A stretch of 64,000 bases of DNA from Bradyrhizobium aeschynomenes (GCF_013178945.1 NZ_JABFDM010000001.1:682001-746000), one strand, 5' to 3'; shown: positions 17,440-26,832, numbered from the stretch's first letter. Translations and numbers: made by a program. Notes: generated from the letters alone by a model not told the origin.

Positions 17440-17808
17440 TCAGGCGGAAGGAGGTGCGCGCGGTTGGAACGCGGTCGTGATGGCGACGCGGCTGAGCGAC
17501 GCGGCGACGGGAGCTGTCGGGCGGAAGGCCACCGCGTGCGGCGAGGGCAGCGACGGCGCCGGCGACAGCAGGATCGATTGCGCCATCGCGATGACGGCAC
17601 AGATGGCGCAGCCGTCGGCAGGCTGCTGGTCCGGGTCCTGGCTTGCTGGAGAGGAGCCGGTATGGGCCTGCGCGGTCGTGATCGAACCGCCGTCGATGGC
17701 CTGCGCGGAGAGCCAATGAACGTGGCCGAAGGCGAGCGCAAACTGCAGCACCAGCGCAATCAGCGCCAGCCGCGATCCATCCTTGATGTTCGCGCGAAAC
17801 CAGCTCAT
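17440..17808 (-). CDS. DUF2946 family protein
   Basis: A small protein of 122 residues from the ATG at 17808 (a GTG at 17838 is also possible). It has one N-terminal hydrophobic segment (LALIALVLQFALAFGHVHWL), a conserved CAIC pair (DGCAICAVIAMAQ) and a proline-rich tail, the make-up of DUF2946 proteins, which frequently stand beside TonB-dependent metal receptors. Its His and Cys residues suggest a periplasmic metal-linked role, not proven. It is the first gene of a two-gene unit with the receptor, directly behind a Zur-like palindrome. Confidence 0.7.
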   Translation of the reverse strand: MSWFRANIKDGSRLALIALVLQFALAFGHVHWLSAQAIDGGSITTAQAHTGSSPASQDPDQQPADGCAICAVIAMAQSILLSPAPSLPSPHAVAFRPTAPVAASLSRVAITTAFQPRAPPSA

Positions 17809-17863
17809 GGCCAGCAATGGCTCATGTGAATCGGCCACCCCGTTCGGCTGATCGTCTCAGCCG

Positions 17864-17880
17864 TTGTTACAATGTAACAT
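17864..17880. promoter_or_regulatory. Probable Zur operator upstream of DUF2946-receptor unit
   Basis: TTGTTACAATGTAACAT contains a perfect 7-1-7 palindrome (17865-17879). It differs at three positions from the alphaproteobacterial Zur consensus ATGTTATAATATAACAT as I recall it. It is 26-56 bases upstream of the DUF2946 start, where a repressor would block transcription. Confidence 0.6.
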
Positions 17881-17994
17881 CGCAGGAGCGGTTCATAGCT
17901 GTCAATCGATGCACTGCGGCGGCGATTTGATTCCCCGTTGCTGTGCCCTTCTCGCCACGTCGCGCGCCGTGGCGGCGCGCGATCGTCGCCTTGC

Positions 17995-20058
17995 TCAGCG
18001 TCCCTCGCGCACCCAGGTCGCGGCGAGCGCGCCGAGCAGCAGCAGGAGGCCAATCACGCCGGCGAACATCGGCAGCACCCCGACGCCCTTGACCACGCTG
18101 GCATCGCGCATCCGTACCCCCATCCAGCCGTCGCCGCTGAACAGGGTCGATGATCTGACGGGGACGATGCGTGGCATGTCGATGCCGGAGCCGTCGGCGA
18201 TGCGGCGGGCGTCGCCGCCGGTCGCCTGCGCCAGCGGTTTCAAGGTCTCGGTCGTCGAGGTGACCTCGGAAAACTCCTTCGGATTGGTCGGGCCGACATT
18301 GATCAGCGCTTTCAAGGTGCCGTCCGTCGCTTGCCACAGTCCGAGCTCGCTGGCGGGCAGGGTTGCCCGCCACTCGCCGGGATCGCCCTGGGCGAGCGTG
18401 AGCTCGCGTGTCTGGCCCGAGGGCGAGGTGACGGTCACCGGCGGGACGGTGTCGCCCATGGTCTGGCGGATGACGGCGAGATCCTTGCCCTGCATCTGCA
18501 GCCGCAGCGCCTCTTCGTCGAGATCCGGCTGCTGCATCAGCCAATGCGACATCCGTCGCAGGAGATCGAGATGCGGGCCGCCGCCCTCATAGCCGCGGGC
18601 CCACAGCCAGATGTGGTCGGACAGCAAGAGCGCAACGCGGCCGGCGCCGAAGCGCGACAGCAGCAGGAGCGGCTTGCCGTCGGCGCCGGTCATGACCGGC
18701 GGGCTGACCGCGTTGCGCGTCTCGACGGTGCGGAAGAAACGGCTCCAGCGCGGCGGCTCGGAGCCTGAGCCTTCCAGCCCGCGCGTCACCGGATGGCGTT
18801 TGCCGGCATCCGACAGATGCGCATAGAACGGCTTCTCGGTGACGCCGACCGGCTCCGCGGGCAGCACCGAGTCGAGCGGCGTGCGCCAGATGCTCGTGTT
18901 CGACGCGTAGTCCGGTCCGGCCGAGACCAGCACCGCGCCGCCATTCCTGACGTAGCGCGCGATGTTGTCGAAATAGGCGATCGGCAGCACGCCCTGGCGG
19001 GCATAGCGATCGAAGATGATCAGCTGGAATTCGTTGATCTTCTGCTGGAACAGCTCGCGGGTCGGAAACGCGATCAGCGACAGCTCGTTGATCGGCGTGC
19101 CGTCCTGCTTCTCCGGCGGCCTGAGGATGGTGAAGTGGACGAGGTCGATCGAGGCGTCCGACTTCAGGAGGTTGCGCCAGGTGCGCTCACCGGAATGCGG
19201 CTCGCCGGACACCAGCAGCACCCTCAGCTTGTCGCGCACGCCGTCGATCGAGACCACGGCGCGGTTATTGACGAGGGTCAGCTCGTTGTCGAGCGGCGAG
19301 GCCTCGATCTCGACGATGTTCTGGCCTTCGTGCTTGATGTCGACATCGACATTGGCGGCCTGGCCGCTCGTCAAGGTCCGCTCGCTGATGACCTCGCCGT
19401 CGCGGCGGATCACGACCTTGGCGCTGGCGCCCGTGACGCCCTGATCGTCGAGCCGGAAGCTGATTGTCTGCGGCTGGCCGACGATACCGAAGCGTGGCGC
19501 TGCGGTGATCGCGACGCGGCGGTCGCGCTCGGCCTTCTGACCAGTGATCAAGGACTGCAGCGGCGCCTGGAAGCCGAGCGCTGCGGCATTGCCGGGAATG
19601 TCGTGCACGCGGCCGTCGGTGATCAGGAACGCACCGGCGACGCGGTCGACCGGCACGTCCGACAGGGCCGAGGTGAGCGCGCTGAACAGATGCGTCCCGT
19701 CGGTCTCGCCATCCGCCTGGCCGGCATCGACGACGCGCACCTCGAGACCCTTGATCTTCTTCAGGCTGTCGACCAGCGCTTCCTGAGCTGCCTGGGTCTG
19801 CTTGTTGCGGTCACCGAAATTCTGGCTCGGGCTCTTGTCGACGACGACGGCCGCGACGGAGCTGAGCGGCTCGCGGTCCTCGCGGGTGAATTGAGGGTTG
19901 GCGAGCGCGAGCGCGATCAGCGCCAGCGCGGTGACGCGGATCCAGGCCGAGCGCGAGCGGCCGAGCAACAGCAGCGCGGCGATGACGACGATGGCGCCGA
20001 TCGCGAGCCACAGCACGACCGTCGGAACCAGAGGCGTGAACGCGATGCCGTAGTTCAT
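17995..20058 (-). CDS. Membrane protein with DxSxS motif, last gene of the MoxR/DUF58/DUF4159 cluster
   Basis: A 687-residue membrane protein. Two N-terminal membrane segments (VVLWLAIGAIVVIAALLLLG and IRVTALALIALALA) are followed by a periplasmic domain starting with VVVDKSPSQNF, a DxSxS metal-site-like motif as in von Willebrand A domains; a glutamine-amidotransferase-like region follows (LIIFDRYARQG ... YVRNGGAVLVSAGPDYAS) and a last segment (VLPMFAGVIGLLLLLGALAA) ends the chain. Such proteins regularly close MoxR clusters in alphaproteobacteria; the role is unknown, perhaps envelope assembly. It follows the DUF4159 gene after a gap filled by a palindromic repeat. Confidence 0.75.
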   Translation of the reverse strand: MNYGIAFTPLVPTVVLWLAIGAIVVIAALLLLGRSRSAWIRVTALALIALALANPQFTREDREPLSSVAAVVVDKSPSQNFGDRNKQTQAAQEALVDSLKKIKGLEVRVVDAGQADGETDGTHLFSALTSALSDVPVDRVAGAFLITDGRVHDIPGNAAALGFQAPLQSLITGQKAERDRRVAITAAPRFGIVGQPQTISFRLDDQGVTGASAKVVIRRDGEVISERTLTSGQAANVDVDIKHEGQNIVEIEASPLDNELTLVNNRAVVSIDGVRDKLRVLLVSGEPHSGERTWRNLLKSDASIDLVHFTILRPPEKQDGTPINELSLIAFPTRELFQQKINEFQLIIFDRYARQGVLPIAYFDNIARYVRNGGAVLVSAGPDYASNTSIWRTPLDSVLPAEPVGVTEKPFYAHLSDAGKRHPVTRGLEGSGSEPPRWSRFFRTVETRNAVSPPVMTGADGKPLLLLSRFGAGRVALLLSDHIWLWARGYEGGGPHLDLLRRMSHWLMQQPDLDEEALRLQMQGKDLAVIRQTMGDTVPPVTVTSPSGQTRELTLAQGDPGEWRATLPASELGLWQATDGTLKALINVGPTNPKEFSEVTSTTETLKPLAQATGGDARRIADGSGIDMPRIVPVRSSTLFSGDGWMGVRMRDASVVKGVGVLPMFAGVIGLLLLLGALAATWVREGR

Positions 20059-20081
20059 GAGGCAAACTCGCAGTTGTCTTC

Positions 20082-20206
20082 GTCATGGCCGGGCTTGTCC
20101 CGGCCATCCACGTCGTTCTGTATGGAAGGTGAGACGTGGATGCCCGGGCCTTCGCCGCGCCGAAGCGGCTTCGGCCGCGCAGGCGGGTCAAGCCCGGGCA
20201 TGACGG
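20082..20206. repeat. REP-like palindromic repeat, type C
   Basis: Inverted repeat GTCATGGCCGGGCTTGTCCC ... CAAGCCCGGGCATGACGG. Another copy is at 44889-44974. It occupies most of the 187-base gap between the DUF4159 gene and the next gene of the same cluster. Confidence 0.85.
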
Positions 20207-20245
20207 TGGAGATTTCGGCGCGACCGATGATCGTCACGAACATCA

Positions 20246-23068
20246 TCACTGCCCGAGCCGTTCGATCAGGGCCGGCGCGTGCACCTGGTCGGCCTTGTAG
20301 TTGCCGGTCAGCGTGTACATCACGATGTTGACGCCGGCGCGGAAGGCGAATTCGCGCTGGCGCGGCTCGCCCGGCACCATCGGCAGCATGGCCTGGCCGT
20401 CGGGGCGGATCGCCCAGGCGCCGGCAAGATCGTTGGAGGTGATGATGATCGGAGAGACACCGTCGCCGCCGCGGGCCGGCCGCGACGCGCTGTCCTCCTC
20501 GTCGTCCTTCGGCAGCGCCTCGACCCAGGTCTGGCCGGCGGTGAAGCGGCCCGGGAAGTCGCGCAGCAGATAGAACGTCTTGGTCAGCACGTGCTCGCGC
20601 GGCACCGGCTCGAGCTCGGGGACGTCGAGGGAGGAGAGTATCTCGCGCAGCGACTGCATGCCCGGCGTCTGCTGTGCGCCATTCTCGCCTGGAGGCGCCT
20701 CGACCGCGTCGCGCGTATCGAAGATCACCGTGCCGCCCTGCTTCATATAGGCGTCGATCTTGTTGATCGCATCCTGCGGCGGCTTCGATACGCCCGGCAC
20801 GATCGGCCAGTAGATCAGCGGGAAGAAGGCGAGTTCGTCATGGGCCGGATCGATGCCGACGGGATCGCCGGCCTCCAGCGCCGTGCGCTGCGCCAGGAAC
20901 AAGGTCAGGCCGGTCAGCCCGGCCTTGACGATGGAATCGACGTCGGCATTGCCGGTCACGACATAAGCGAGCCGGGTCTGCGACACAGCACGCATGGCGA
21001 AGTCGTCGCTGGCCGCATCGGCGCGTGCGGCAGTCGGCATCGCGACCGCGAGCAGGGCGGCGGTGGCGAGAATGGCCAGCGCAATTGCCGCCGGAGCCGC
21101 ACGCCGACGCCGGACCAACGCGGCCAGCGCACCGCCGAGCAGGGCGACGATGATCGCATCGATCAGGAACAGCAGCAGCGCGGTCGACAGCAGGATGCCC
21201 CGGAGATCGCGCGGCTCGGCCGTCGTGTAGCTGGCGCGCTTGGCACGCAACGCCGACGTGTCGAGCTGGAGGATGCGATCGGCGGGGCTGAGCGTGTTCA
21301 CTGCGGTCGGTCCGTCGGCAGGGCCATAGAAGCCGGGTGGATGATCCAGGGAGGCCCTGTCGTTGAAATCGGCCGGCAGCGGCTTGGCCGTTGAAGGCGG
21401 CGGTCCGAAGGCGCCGAAGCCGTCGAGGATGTGCAGCGGCGCCAGCGTCGCCTTGGCGGTCTCACCGGCGGGACCGGGGCCCGGCGTCGAGGTGTAGCCG
21501 GACATGTCGACGATGCGGCGGAGCATCTCGACCATCGCCCCCGACATCGGCAGGTCCGACCAGCGCATGTCGGCGCTGACATGGAACAGCGCGATCAGGC
21601 CCTTGCCGCGATGTTCGCCGGTGACGAGCGGGGTGCCGTCCTCGAGCGAGGCCCAGCTCTTGGTTGCCAGCACGGCGTCAGGCTCGGCGAGAACCTGGCG
21701 ATTGATGGTGACGTCCTTCGGCACGGTGATGCCGGCGAACGGGCCGTCGGCGGCGAAGGCGGCCAGGTGCTGCGGCTTCTCCCAGGTCAGGCTGCCGCCC
21801 AGCGTGCGGCCGCCGCGGCGCAGCTTCACCGGCACGAGGTCGTCGTCGCCTTGCGCGAGGCGCGGACCGGCGAACCGCACCAGCACGCCGCCATTTTCGA
21901 TCCAGCCATTGAGCCGGTCGCGCAGCTCCGGCGACAGCGTGCCGACATCGGCCATCACGATCATCGGCACCTTCTGGTCGAGGAACTGCGTGATGATCTG
22001 CTGCGGCGCGCCGCGATCACCGAGCCGGAGATCGGCGAAGGGCGCCAAGGCGCGCGTCAGATAAAAGGTCGGCGCGAGCAGCGGCTGCGCGGTGTCGCTG
22101 GTGGATCCGGAGACGATACCGACGGCGCGGCGGCGCCATCGCTTGTCGAGCAGTTGCACGGCGCCGGCCGAGCGTTCGCCGGCGATCTCGAGCCTCGTGA
22201 TGTCGTTGCGCAGCTCGACCGGCAGGTCGAAGCTCGCCTCGGCGTCGTGCGCGTTGCCGGCGAAGCTGAATTGCGCCTCGCCGAGCGGCGAGCCCTTGGC
22301 GTCGAGTGCGCGCACGATGCCGCCCGGAGCGGACAGATCGGCACGCAGCACCTTCACGGTCATCTTGGCGGCTGCGTTCTCGGCGCCCGCGAGCGCGAGC
22401 GGCGAGGGCGTGCCGCCTTCGAAGACAGTCAGGCTGCGATCGCCGATGGTCTTGGCAAGACCCGTCACGAACTCGCTGCCGCGGCCGGGATCGACTCCGT
22501 CGGAGAACCACAGGATCTCGGCATCGCCGGTCGCTTTGAGGAAGCGGTCGAGCTGCGGCAGCGCATCAGCGCGCTCGGTCGTGTGGGCCTTGGGCGCGAT
22601 CTGGCGCAGTGCGACGCGCGCCGCGCCGGCCGGCATCAGAGTGAGATCGCGTGCCGGCTCGGACAGCGGCAGCAGCGCGACGCCGCGCCGGTCGGCATCG
22701 GCATTGGCGATGATCTCGTCGGCCGCCTTGATGCGGGTCTCCCAGCTCGCCGCCGCGCTCCAGCTGTCGTCGAGCAGGAGCACCAGCGGCGCCTTGCTGC
22801 CGACCGCCTCGGTGCGCGGGTTCCAGATCGGGCCGGCTGCCGCGAAGATCACCAGCGCTGCCGCGATCAGCCGCAGCAGGGTCAGCCACCATGGCGAGCG
22901 CGACGGCGTCTCTTCCTTCGGCGTGATGTCGAACAGCAGCCGCGTCGGCGGAAACTCGATGCGGCGCGGGCGCGGCGGCATCACCCGCAGCAGCCACCAC
23001 AGCACGGGCAGGCTGATCAGGCCGGCCAGCAGCAACGGTTCGGCGAATGACAGCGGCAGACCCATCAT
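20246..23068 (-). CDS. BatA / DUF4159 domain membrane protein
   Basis: A 940-residue membrane protein. The N-terminus is the BatA-type double membrane region (LLLAGLISLPVLWWLLRVMP, RIEFPPTRLLFDI, LLRLIAAALVIFAAAGP), followed by LVLLLDDSWSAAA with a complete DxSxS metal motif near residue 100. Further membrane segments lie near residue 640 (STALLLFLIDAIIVALLGGA) and 680, and the C-terminal 220 residues (RLAYVVTGNADVDSIVKAGL onward) are the DUF4159 domain. The start overlaps the DUF58 gene by 4 bases. Proteins of this kind work with MoxR and DUF58 partners; the substrate or complex they serve is not known. Confidence 0.85.
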   Translation of the reverse strand: MMGLPLSFAEPLLLAGLISLPVLWWLLRVMPPRPRRIEFPPTRLLFDITPKEETPSRSPWWLTLLRLIAAALVIFAAAGPIWNPRTEAVGSKAPLVLLLDDSWSAAASWETRIKAADEIIANADADRRGVALLPLSEPARDLTLMPAGAARVALRQIAPKAHTTERADALPQLDRFLKATGDAEILWFSDGVDPGRGSEFVTGLAKTIGDRSLTVFEGGTPSPLALAGAENAAAKMTVKVLRADLSAPGGIVRALDAKGSPLGEAQFSFAGNAHDAEASFDLPVELRNDITRLEIAGERSAGAVQLLDKRWRRRAVGIVSGSTSDTAQPLLAPTFYLTRALAPFADLRLGDRGAPQQIITQFLDQKVPMIVMADVGTLSPELRDRLNGWIENGGVLVRFAGPRLAQGDDDLVPVKLRRGGRTLGGSLTWEKPQHLAAFAADGPFAGITVPKDVTINRQVLAEPDAVLATKSWASLEDGTPLVTGEHRGKGLIALFHVSADMRWSDLPMSGAMVEMLRRIVDMSGYTSTPGPGPAGETAKATLAPLHILDGFGAFGPPPSTAKPLPADFNDRASLDHPPGFYGPADGPTAVNTLSPADRILQLDTSALRAKRASYTTAEPRDLRGILLSTALLLFLIDAIIVALLGGALAALVRRRRAAPAAIALAILATAALLAVAMPTAARADAASDDFAMRAVSQTRLAYVVTGNADVDSIVKAGLTGLTLFLAQRTALEAGDPVGIDPAHDELAFFPLIYWPIVPGVSKPPQDAINKIDAYMKQGGTVIFDTRDAVEAPPGENGAQQTPGMQSLREILSSLDVPELEPVPREHVLTKTFYLLRDFPGRFTAGQTWVEALPKDDEEDSASRPARGGDGVSPIIITSNDLAGAWAIRPDGQAMLPMVPGEPRQREFAFRAGVNIVMYTLTGNYKADQVHAPALIERLGQ

Positions 23069-24024
23069 GCGCCGATCCCTCTCGGGCCAGCGCCCACTTT
23101 GACGCCGCCGCGTGCGCCGAGCTTGCTGGTGGTCATGCCGGCGTGCAGGAACAGCAGCAGCTCGGCTGCCGAGCGGCTTGTCGTGTGCGTCGTGAACAGC
23201 CAGTCGAGCTTGCCGGTCTCGGCGCGGATCTGGTCGCGGTGCAGCGCGACGCGCGCCACGTAGTCCTGCGCCCAGCTCTCGGCGCGGCCGGCGGTGATCA
23301 CCTCGCCGCCCTCGGGCTCGACGAATTCGACGCGGCCGGAATAGGGGAAGGTCTCCTCGGCGGGATCGACGACCTGCACCATCGTGCCATGCGCGCCCGA
23401 TGCGGACAGGCCGGCGAGCATGGCGCCGATCTCTGATATCGGCGACCAGAAATCGGAGAGCACCACGATCTCGGCGAGCGCCGACGGCACGAAGGACGGC
23501 GGCAGGCTCGGCCTGACAGTCTCATCGTGCAGCATCGCCTGCGCGATGCGATCGATCACGCTGCGGCTCGCGGTCGGATTGATCAGGCCGGGAATGCCGA
23601 CGCGCTCGCCGCCGGCGACCAAGAGCTCGGCCAGGGCAAAAGTCACGATCAACGCGCGCTCGAGCTTGCTGTCGCGCGCGCCTTTCGAAGCGAAGGCCAT
23701 CGAGGGCGAGCGGTCGGGCCAGATCCACACCGTGTGCGCGGCCTCCCATTCCTGCTCGCGGACATAGAGATGATCATCGCGCGCGGAGCGGCGCCAGTCG
23801 ACGCGCTGCGACGGCTCGCCGGACACGAAACGGCGATATTGCCAGAAGCTCTCGCCGGAGCCGGCGCGGCGCCGGCCGTGCAGACCATGGATGACGTTGG
23901 CGGCGATCTGCCGGGCTTCGAGCACGAGGCGCGGCAGCGAGGATGCCAGCGTCCGGCTTTCGCCATCGGCACGCCGTATCGCGAGAATCTCCTTGTCGGC
24001 GTGCCCCGCTGCTGTTGCCATCAA
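23065..24024 (-). CDS. DUF58 domain-containing protein
   Basis: A 319-residue soluble protein of the DUF58 family. The hallmark SGEPSQRVDWRRSARDDHLY is near residue 67, and WIWPDRSPSMAF near residue 100 provides a DxSxS metal-binding motif of a von Willebrand A fold. The family partners MoxR AAA ATPases, probably as the adaptor linking the ATPase to membrane targets. It overlaps moxR by 4 bases upstream (24021-24024) and the DUF4159 gene by 4 bases downstream, so the three are translated as one unit. Confidence 0.9.
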   Translation of the reverse strand: MMATAAGHADKEILAIRRADGESRTLASSLPRLVLEARQIAANVIHGLHGRRRAGSGESFWQYRRFVSGEPSQRVDWRRSARDDHLYVREQEWEAAHTVWIWPDRSPSMAFASKGARDSKLERALIVTFALAELLVAGGERVGIPGLINPTASRSVIDRIAQAMLHDETVRPSLPPSFVPSALAEIVVLSDFWSPISEIGAMLAGLSASGAHGTMVQVVDPAEETFPYSGRVEFVEPEGGEVITAGRAESWAQDYVARVALHRDQIRAETGKLDWLFTTHTTSRSAAELLLFLHAGMTTSKLGARGGVKVGAGPRGIGA

Positions 24025-25019
24025 CCGATCCGGCTCTTCAGCTGCCGGATCACGTCCGGAATGGTGCGCCCTTCGGCGCGGGCCGGGAAGGTCAGCGCCA
24101 TGCGGTGCTTCAGCACGGGTTCTGCGAGATCGAGCACGTCGTCGATCGAGGGCGCGAGACGGCCATCGAGCAGCGCGCGGGCGCGCACCGCGAGCATCAG
24201 CGACTGGCTGGCGCGCGGACCGGGGCCCCAGGCGATCAGCTTGCCGGCCTCACCCGCCTCGGGGCCGGGACGCGCCGAGCGCACCAGCGACAGGATGGCC
24301 TCGACGACGGAATCGCCGACCGGCAGCCGCCGCACCAGGCGCTGGGCCGCGATCAACGCATCGGCCGTCATCGCGCCCTTGGCGGCACTCTCCTCGGCGC
24401 CGGTGGTCTCGAACAGGATGCGTCGCTCGGCGTCACGATCGGGATAGTCGACGTCGATCTCCATGAGGAAACGGTCGAGCTGGGCCTCGGGGAGCGGATA
24501 GGTTCCTTCCTGCTCCAGCGGGTTCTGTGTCGCCAGCACATGGAACGGCTTGGGAAGATCGTGCCGCGCGCCGGCAACGGTGATGTGCTGCTCCTGCATG
24601 GCTTGCAGCAGCGCGGACTGGGTGCGCGGGCTGGCGCGGTTGATCTCATCGGCCATCAGGAGTTGTGCGAACACCGGGCCGGCGATGAACCGGAACGAGC
24701 GCTTGCCGACCGTGCTCTCGTCGAGCACTTCGGCGCCCAGAATGTCCGACGGCATCAGGTCAGGCGTGAACTGCACGCGCTTGGCGTCGAGGCCTAGCGT
24801 GACGCCCAGGGTCTCGACCAGCTTGGTCTTGGCAAGGCCGGGAACGCCGATCAGGAGCGCGTGGCCGCCCGAGAGGATCGTCACCAGTGTGTTTTCCACG
24901 ACGCGATCCTGGCCGAAGATGACGCTGGAGATCGCCTCCTTCGCCGCGCGGATTTGTCCGGAGACCTGTTCGGCCGATCGGACGATCGCATCCTCGAGCT
25001 TCTCGGCACTCTCAGCCAT
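24021..25019 (-). CDS. MoxR family AAA+ ATPase
   Basis: A 332-residue AAA+ ATPase. Walker A GVPGLAKT is at residues 58-65, Walker B LLMADEINRA near 125, and sensor-type residues in VLATQNPLEQEGTYPLPEAQ near 165; the C-terminal lid is present. MoxR proteins act as chaperones in maturation of enzyme complexes or in stress resistance, always with DUF58/VWA partners, which here are encoded directly downstream. It is the first gene of the cluster and diverges from the DUF1285 gene. Confidence 0.92.
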   Translation of the reverse strand: MAESAEKLEDAIVRSAEQVSGQIRAAKEAISSVIFGQDRVVENTLVTILSGGHALLIGVPGLAKTKLVETLGVTLGLDAKRVQFTPDLMPSDILGAEVLDESTVGKRSFRFIAGPVFAQLLMADEINRASPRTQSALLQAMQEQHITVAGARHDLPKPFHVLATQNPLEQEGTYPLPEAQLDRFLMEIDVDYPDRDAERRILFETTGAEESAAKGAMTADALIAAQRLVRRLPVGDSVVEAILSLVRSARPGPEAGEAGKLIAWGPGPRASQSLMLAVRARALLDGRLAPSIDDVLDLAEPVLKHRMALTFPARAEGRTIPDVIRQLKSRIG

Positions 25020-25298
25020 TCCCGTCGCTCCTTCTGCCCCGCATCTTCAACTTGCCGATTCAACCTGTCGACCGGCGTTCCGCTCCAGTTTGTCGGGATG
25101 CGGCTGCCAATCTATTGCGAAGGCGCTGTATTCGTTGAGTTAAACTATCCCCATATTATCGGCATTCCGGGGTATTGACGGCATCACGATATGGCGACCT
25201 TACATCACGTGCAGCGGGCGCCAGGAACTTTTGCACAGACGAGCGCACTGAAATCCTGCACCAATCGTGCCAAGGCGGACGCAAACTCAAGGCAAACC

Positions 25299-25901
25299 AT
25301 GGCGAAGCAAGGGCAGACCACGGATCAGGGACTCGAGCGGCTGACCTCGGCCGCGACGCAGGCTGGCACGTCCGAAAAGGGCCTGCCGCCGGTGCATTTG
25401 TGGAATCCGCCATTCTGCGGCGATCTCGACATGCGAATCGCAAGCGATGGTAGCTGGTACTACATGGGCACGCCAATCGGCCGCCCTGCATTGGTGCGCC
25501 TGTTCTCCACCATCCTGAAGCGCGAGGATGACCGCTATTTCCTGGTCACGCCCGTGGAGAAGGTCGGGATCCGTGTCGATGATGTGCCCTTCATGGCCGT
25601 AGAAATGCGGAAAGAAGCCGATGCACAGGGCGTGCGGCTGCATTTTCGCACCAATGTCGACGATTGGGTGGCCTGCGACGCCCAGCACCGGCTGCGCTTC
25701 GAGCGGAGCGAGAGCGGCGGGCTCACGCCCTATCTGCACGTCCGCGCCGAACTCTGGGCCAAGGTGACGCGGCCGCTCTACTACGAGCTGGTTGACATGG
25801 GTGAGGAGCGGGTGATCGATGGGGAGGTCATGTTCGGGGTGGAGTCGGGCGGTGCGTTCTTCCCCATGGCCAACGCAGAAGAGGTGAGGGCGGCGCTTTG
25901 A
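25299..25901 (+). CDS. DUF1285 domain-containing protein
   Basis: A 200-residue cytoplasmic protein. The DUF1285 signature is clear: PPVHLWNPPFCGDLDMRIAS, DGSWYYMGTPIGRPALVRLF, and KREDDRYFLVTPVEKVGI. Structures of the family show two small beta domains; the function is unknown. The ATG at 25299 is chosen as the first start close to the conserved region; the frame runs 36 codons further upstream without similarity. Its stop overlaps a TTG codon that can open the following Nudix gene (TTGA), so it heads a five-gene run with overlapping ends: DUF1285, Nudix, DUF6111, cca. Confidence 0.85.
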   Translation: MAKQGQTTDQGLERLTSAATQAGTSEKGLPPVHLWNPPFCGDLDMRIASDGSWYYMGTPIGRPALVRLFSTILKREDDRYFLVTPVEKVGIRVDDVPFMAVEMRKEADAQGVRLHFRTNVDDWVACDAQHRLRFERSESGGLTPYLHVRAELWAKVTRPLYYELVDMGEERVIDGEVMFGVESGGAFFPMANAEEVRAAL

Positions 25902-26572
25902 ACGAGCCCATGGTGGTGAGGACTGCGACGGCGGAGGTCAGCTCGGCCGAATTCTTCGCGCGTGGCCGGGAGCGGTTGGGCTTCGACGTTCCGCAGGCTC
26001 TGCTTGATCCGGACGTGATTCCGGCCAGCGGAGATTCCGGCACCGATCGCATGCTCGAGATCATTTCCCGCGAGCAGCCGATCCGCCCGGCGGCGGTGCT
26101 GATCCCCGTGGTCGACCATCCCGAGCCGACGGTTCTCCTGACGCAGCGCTCGCCCAATCTCTCCAGCCACGCCGGCCAGATCGCCTTTCCCGGCGGCAAG
26201 ATCGACGTCACCGACGCCTCGCCGCTGGACGCCGCGTTGCGCGAGGCGGAGGAGGAGGTCGGGCTGGACCGCAGCTTCGTCGACCCGATCGGCTATCTCG
26301 ACGTCTACGGCACGGCCTTCGGCTTTCGCATCCTGCCGACGGTGGCGCGGGTGCGTCCGGGCTTCTCGCTGAAGATCAACGAGGGCGAGGTCGACGACGC
26401 TTTCGAGGTGCCGCTGGCGTTCCTGATGGATCCTGCCAATCACCAGCTGCATTCCAAGGAGTTTCGCGGCATGGAGCGCGCATATTACGCGATGCCGTTC
26501 GCCGAGCGCTACATCTGGGGCGCGACCGCGGGAATCCTTCGCGTGTTGTACGAACGGATCTATCTGTCATGA
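25898..26572 (+). CDS. CoA pyrophosphatase, Nudix family
   Basis: A 224-residue Nudix hydrolase. The stretch LLTQRSPNLSSHAGQIAFPG followed by GKIDVTDASPLDAALREAEEEVGL contains both the CoA-pyrophosphatase signature (LTxRSxxLxxHxGQIxFPGG) and an intact Nudix box (REAEEEVG). The enzyme cuts CoA and its esters to phosphopantetheine products. The start may be the TTG at 25898, which overlaps the previous stop, or the ATG at 25910. The stop overlaps the DUF6111 start (ATGA). Confidence 0.88.
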   Translation: MNEPMVVRTATAEVSSAEFFARGRERLGFDVPQALLDPDVIPASGDSGTDRMLEIISREQPIRPAAVLIPVVDHPEPTVLLTQRSPNLSSHAGQIAFPGGKIDVTDASPLDAALREAEEEVGLDRSFVDPIGYLDVYGTAFGFRILPTVARVRPGFSLKINEGEVDDAFEVPLAFLMDPANHQLHSKEFRGMERAYYAMPFAERYIWGATAGILRVLYERIYLS

Positions 26573-26832
26573 TCCGACCAGTGTTGACGGAAATCGGAAT
26601 TTTCCTCATTCCTTTTGCCGTCTATGTGCTGTTCTTGATCGCGACCCGGGCAGGGCTGCTGGTGCCGGCGAACTGGCCTCTGCATCTGGTTGCAAAATTG
26701 ACGGTGGCGGCGCTGGTGTTGGTGATTGCAAGTCTGGTCCTGCTCGCCGAGTTCTCCGGCGCGCCGCCGCATTCGACCTACATGCCAGCTCATATCGAGA
26801 ACGGCAGGCTCGTTCCCGGAGTGGAGAAATGA
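26569..26832 (+). CDS. DUF6111 family small membrane protein
   Basis: An 87-residue protein with two membrane segments (EIGIFLIPFAVYVLFLIA and LVAKLTVAALVLVIASLVLL) and a conserved soluble end (SGAPPHSTYMPAHIENGRLV). It matches DUF6111, a family seen between the Nudix and cca genes in many Rhizobiales. The function is unknown. Its ends overlap both neighbours by 4 bases (ATGA), so it is made in step with CoA pyrophosphatase and the CCA-adding enzyme. Confidence 0.8.
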   Translation: MIRPVLTEIGIFLIPFAVYVLFLIATRAGLLVPANWPLHLVAKLTVAALVLVIASLVLLAEFSGAPPHSTYMPAHIENGRLVPGVEK

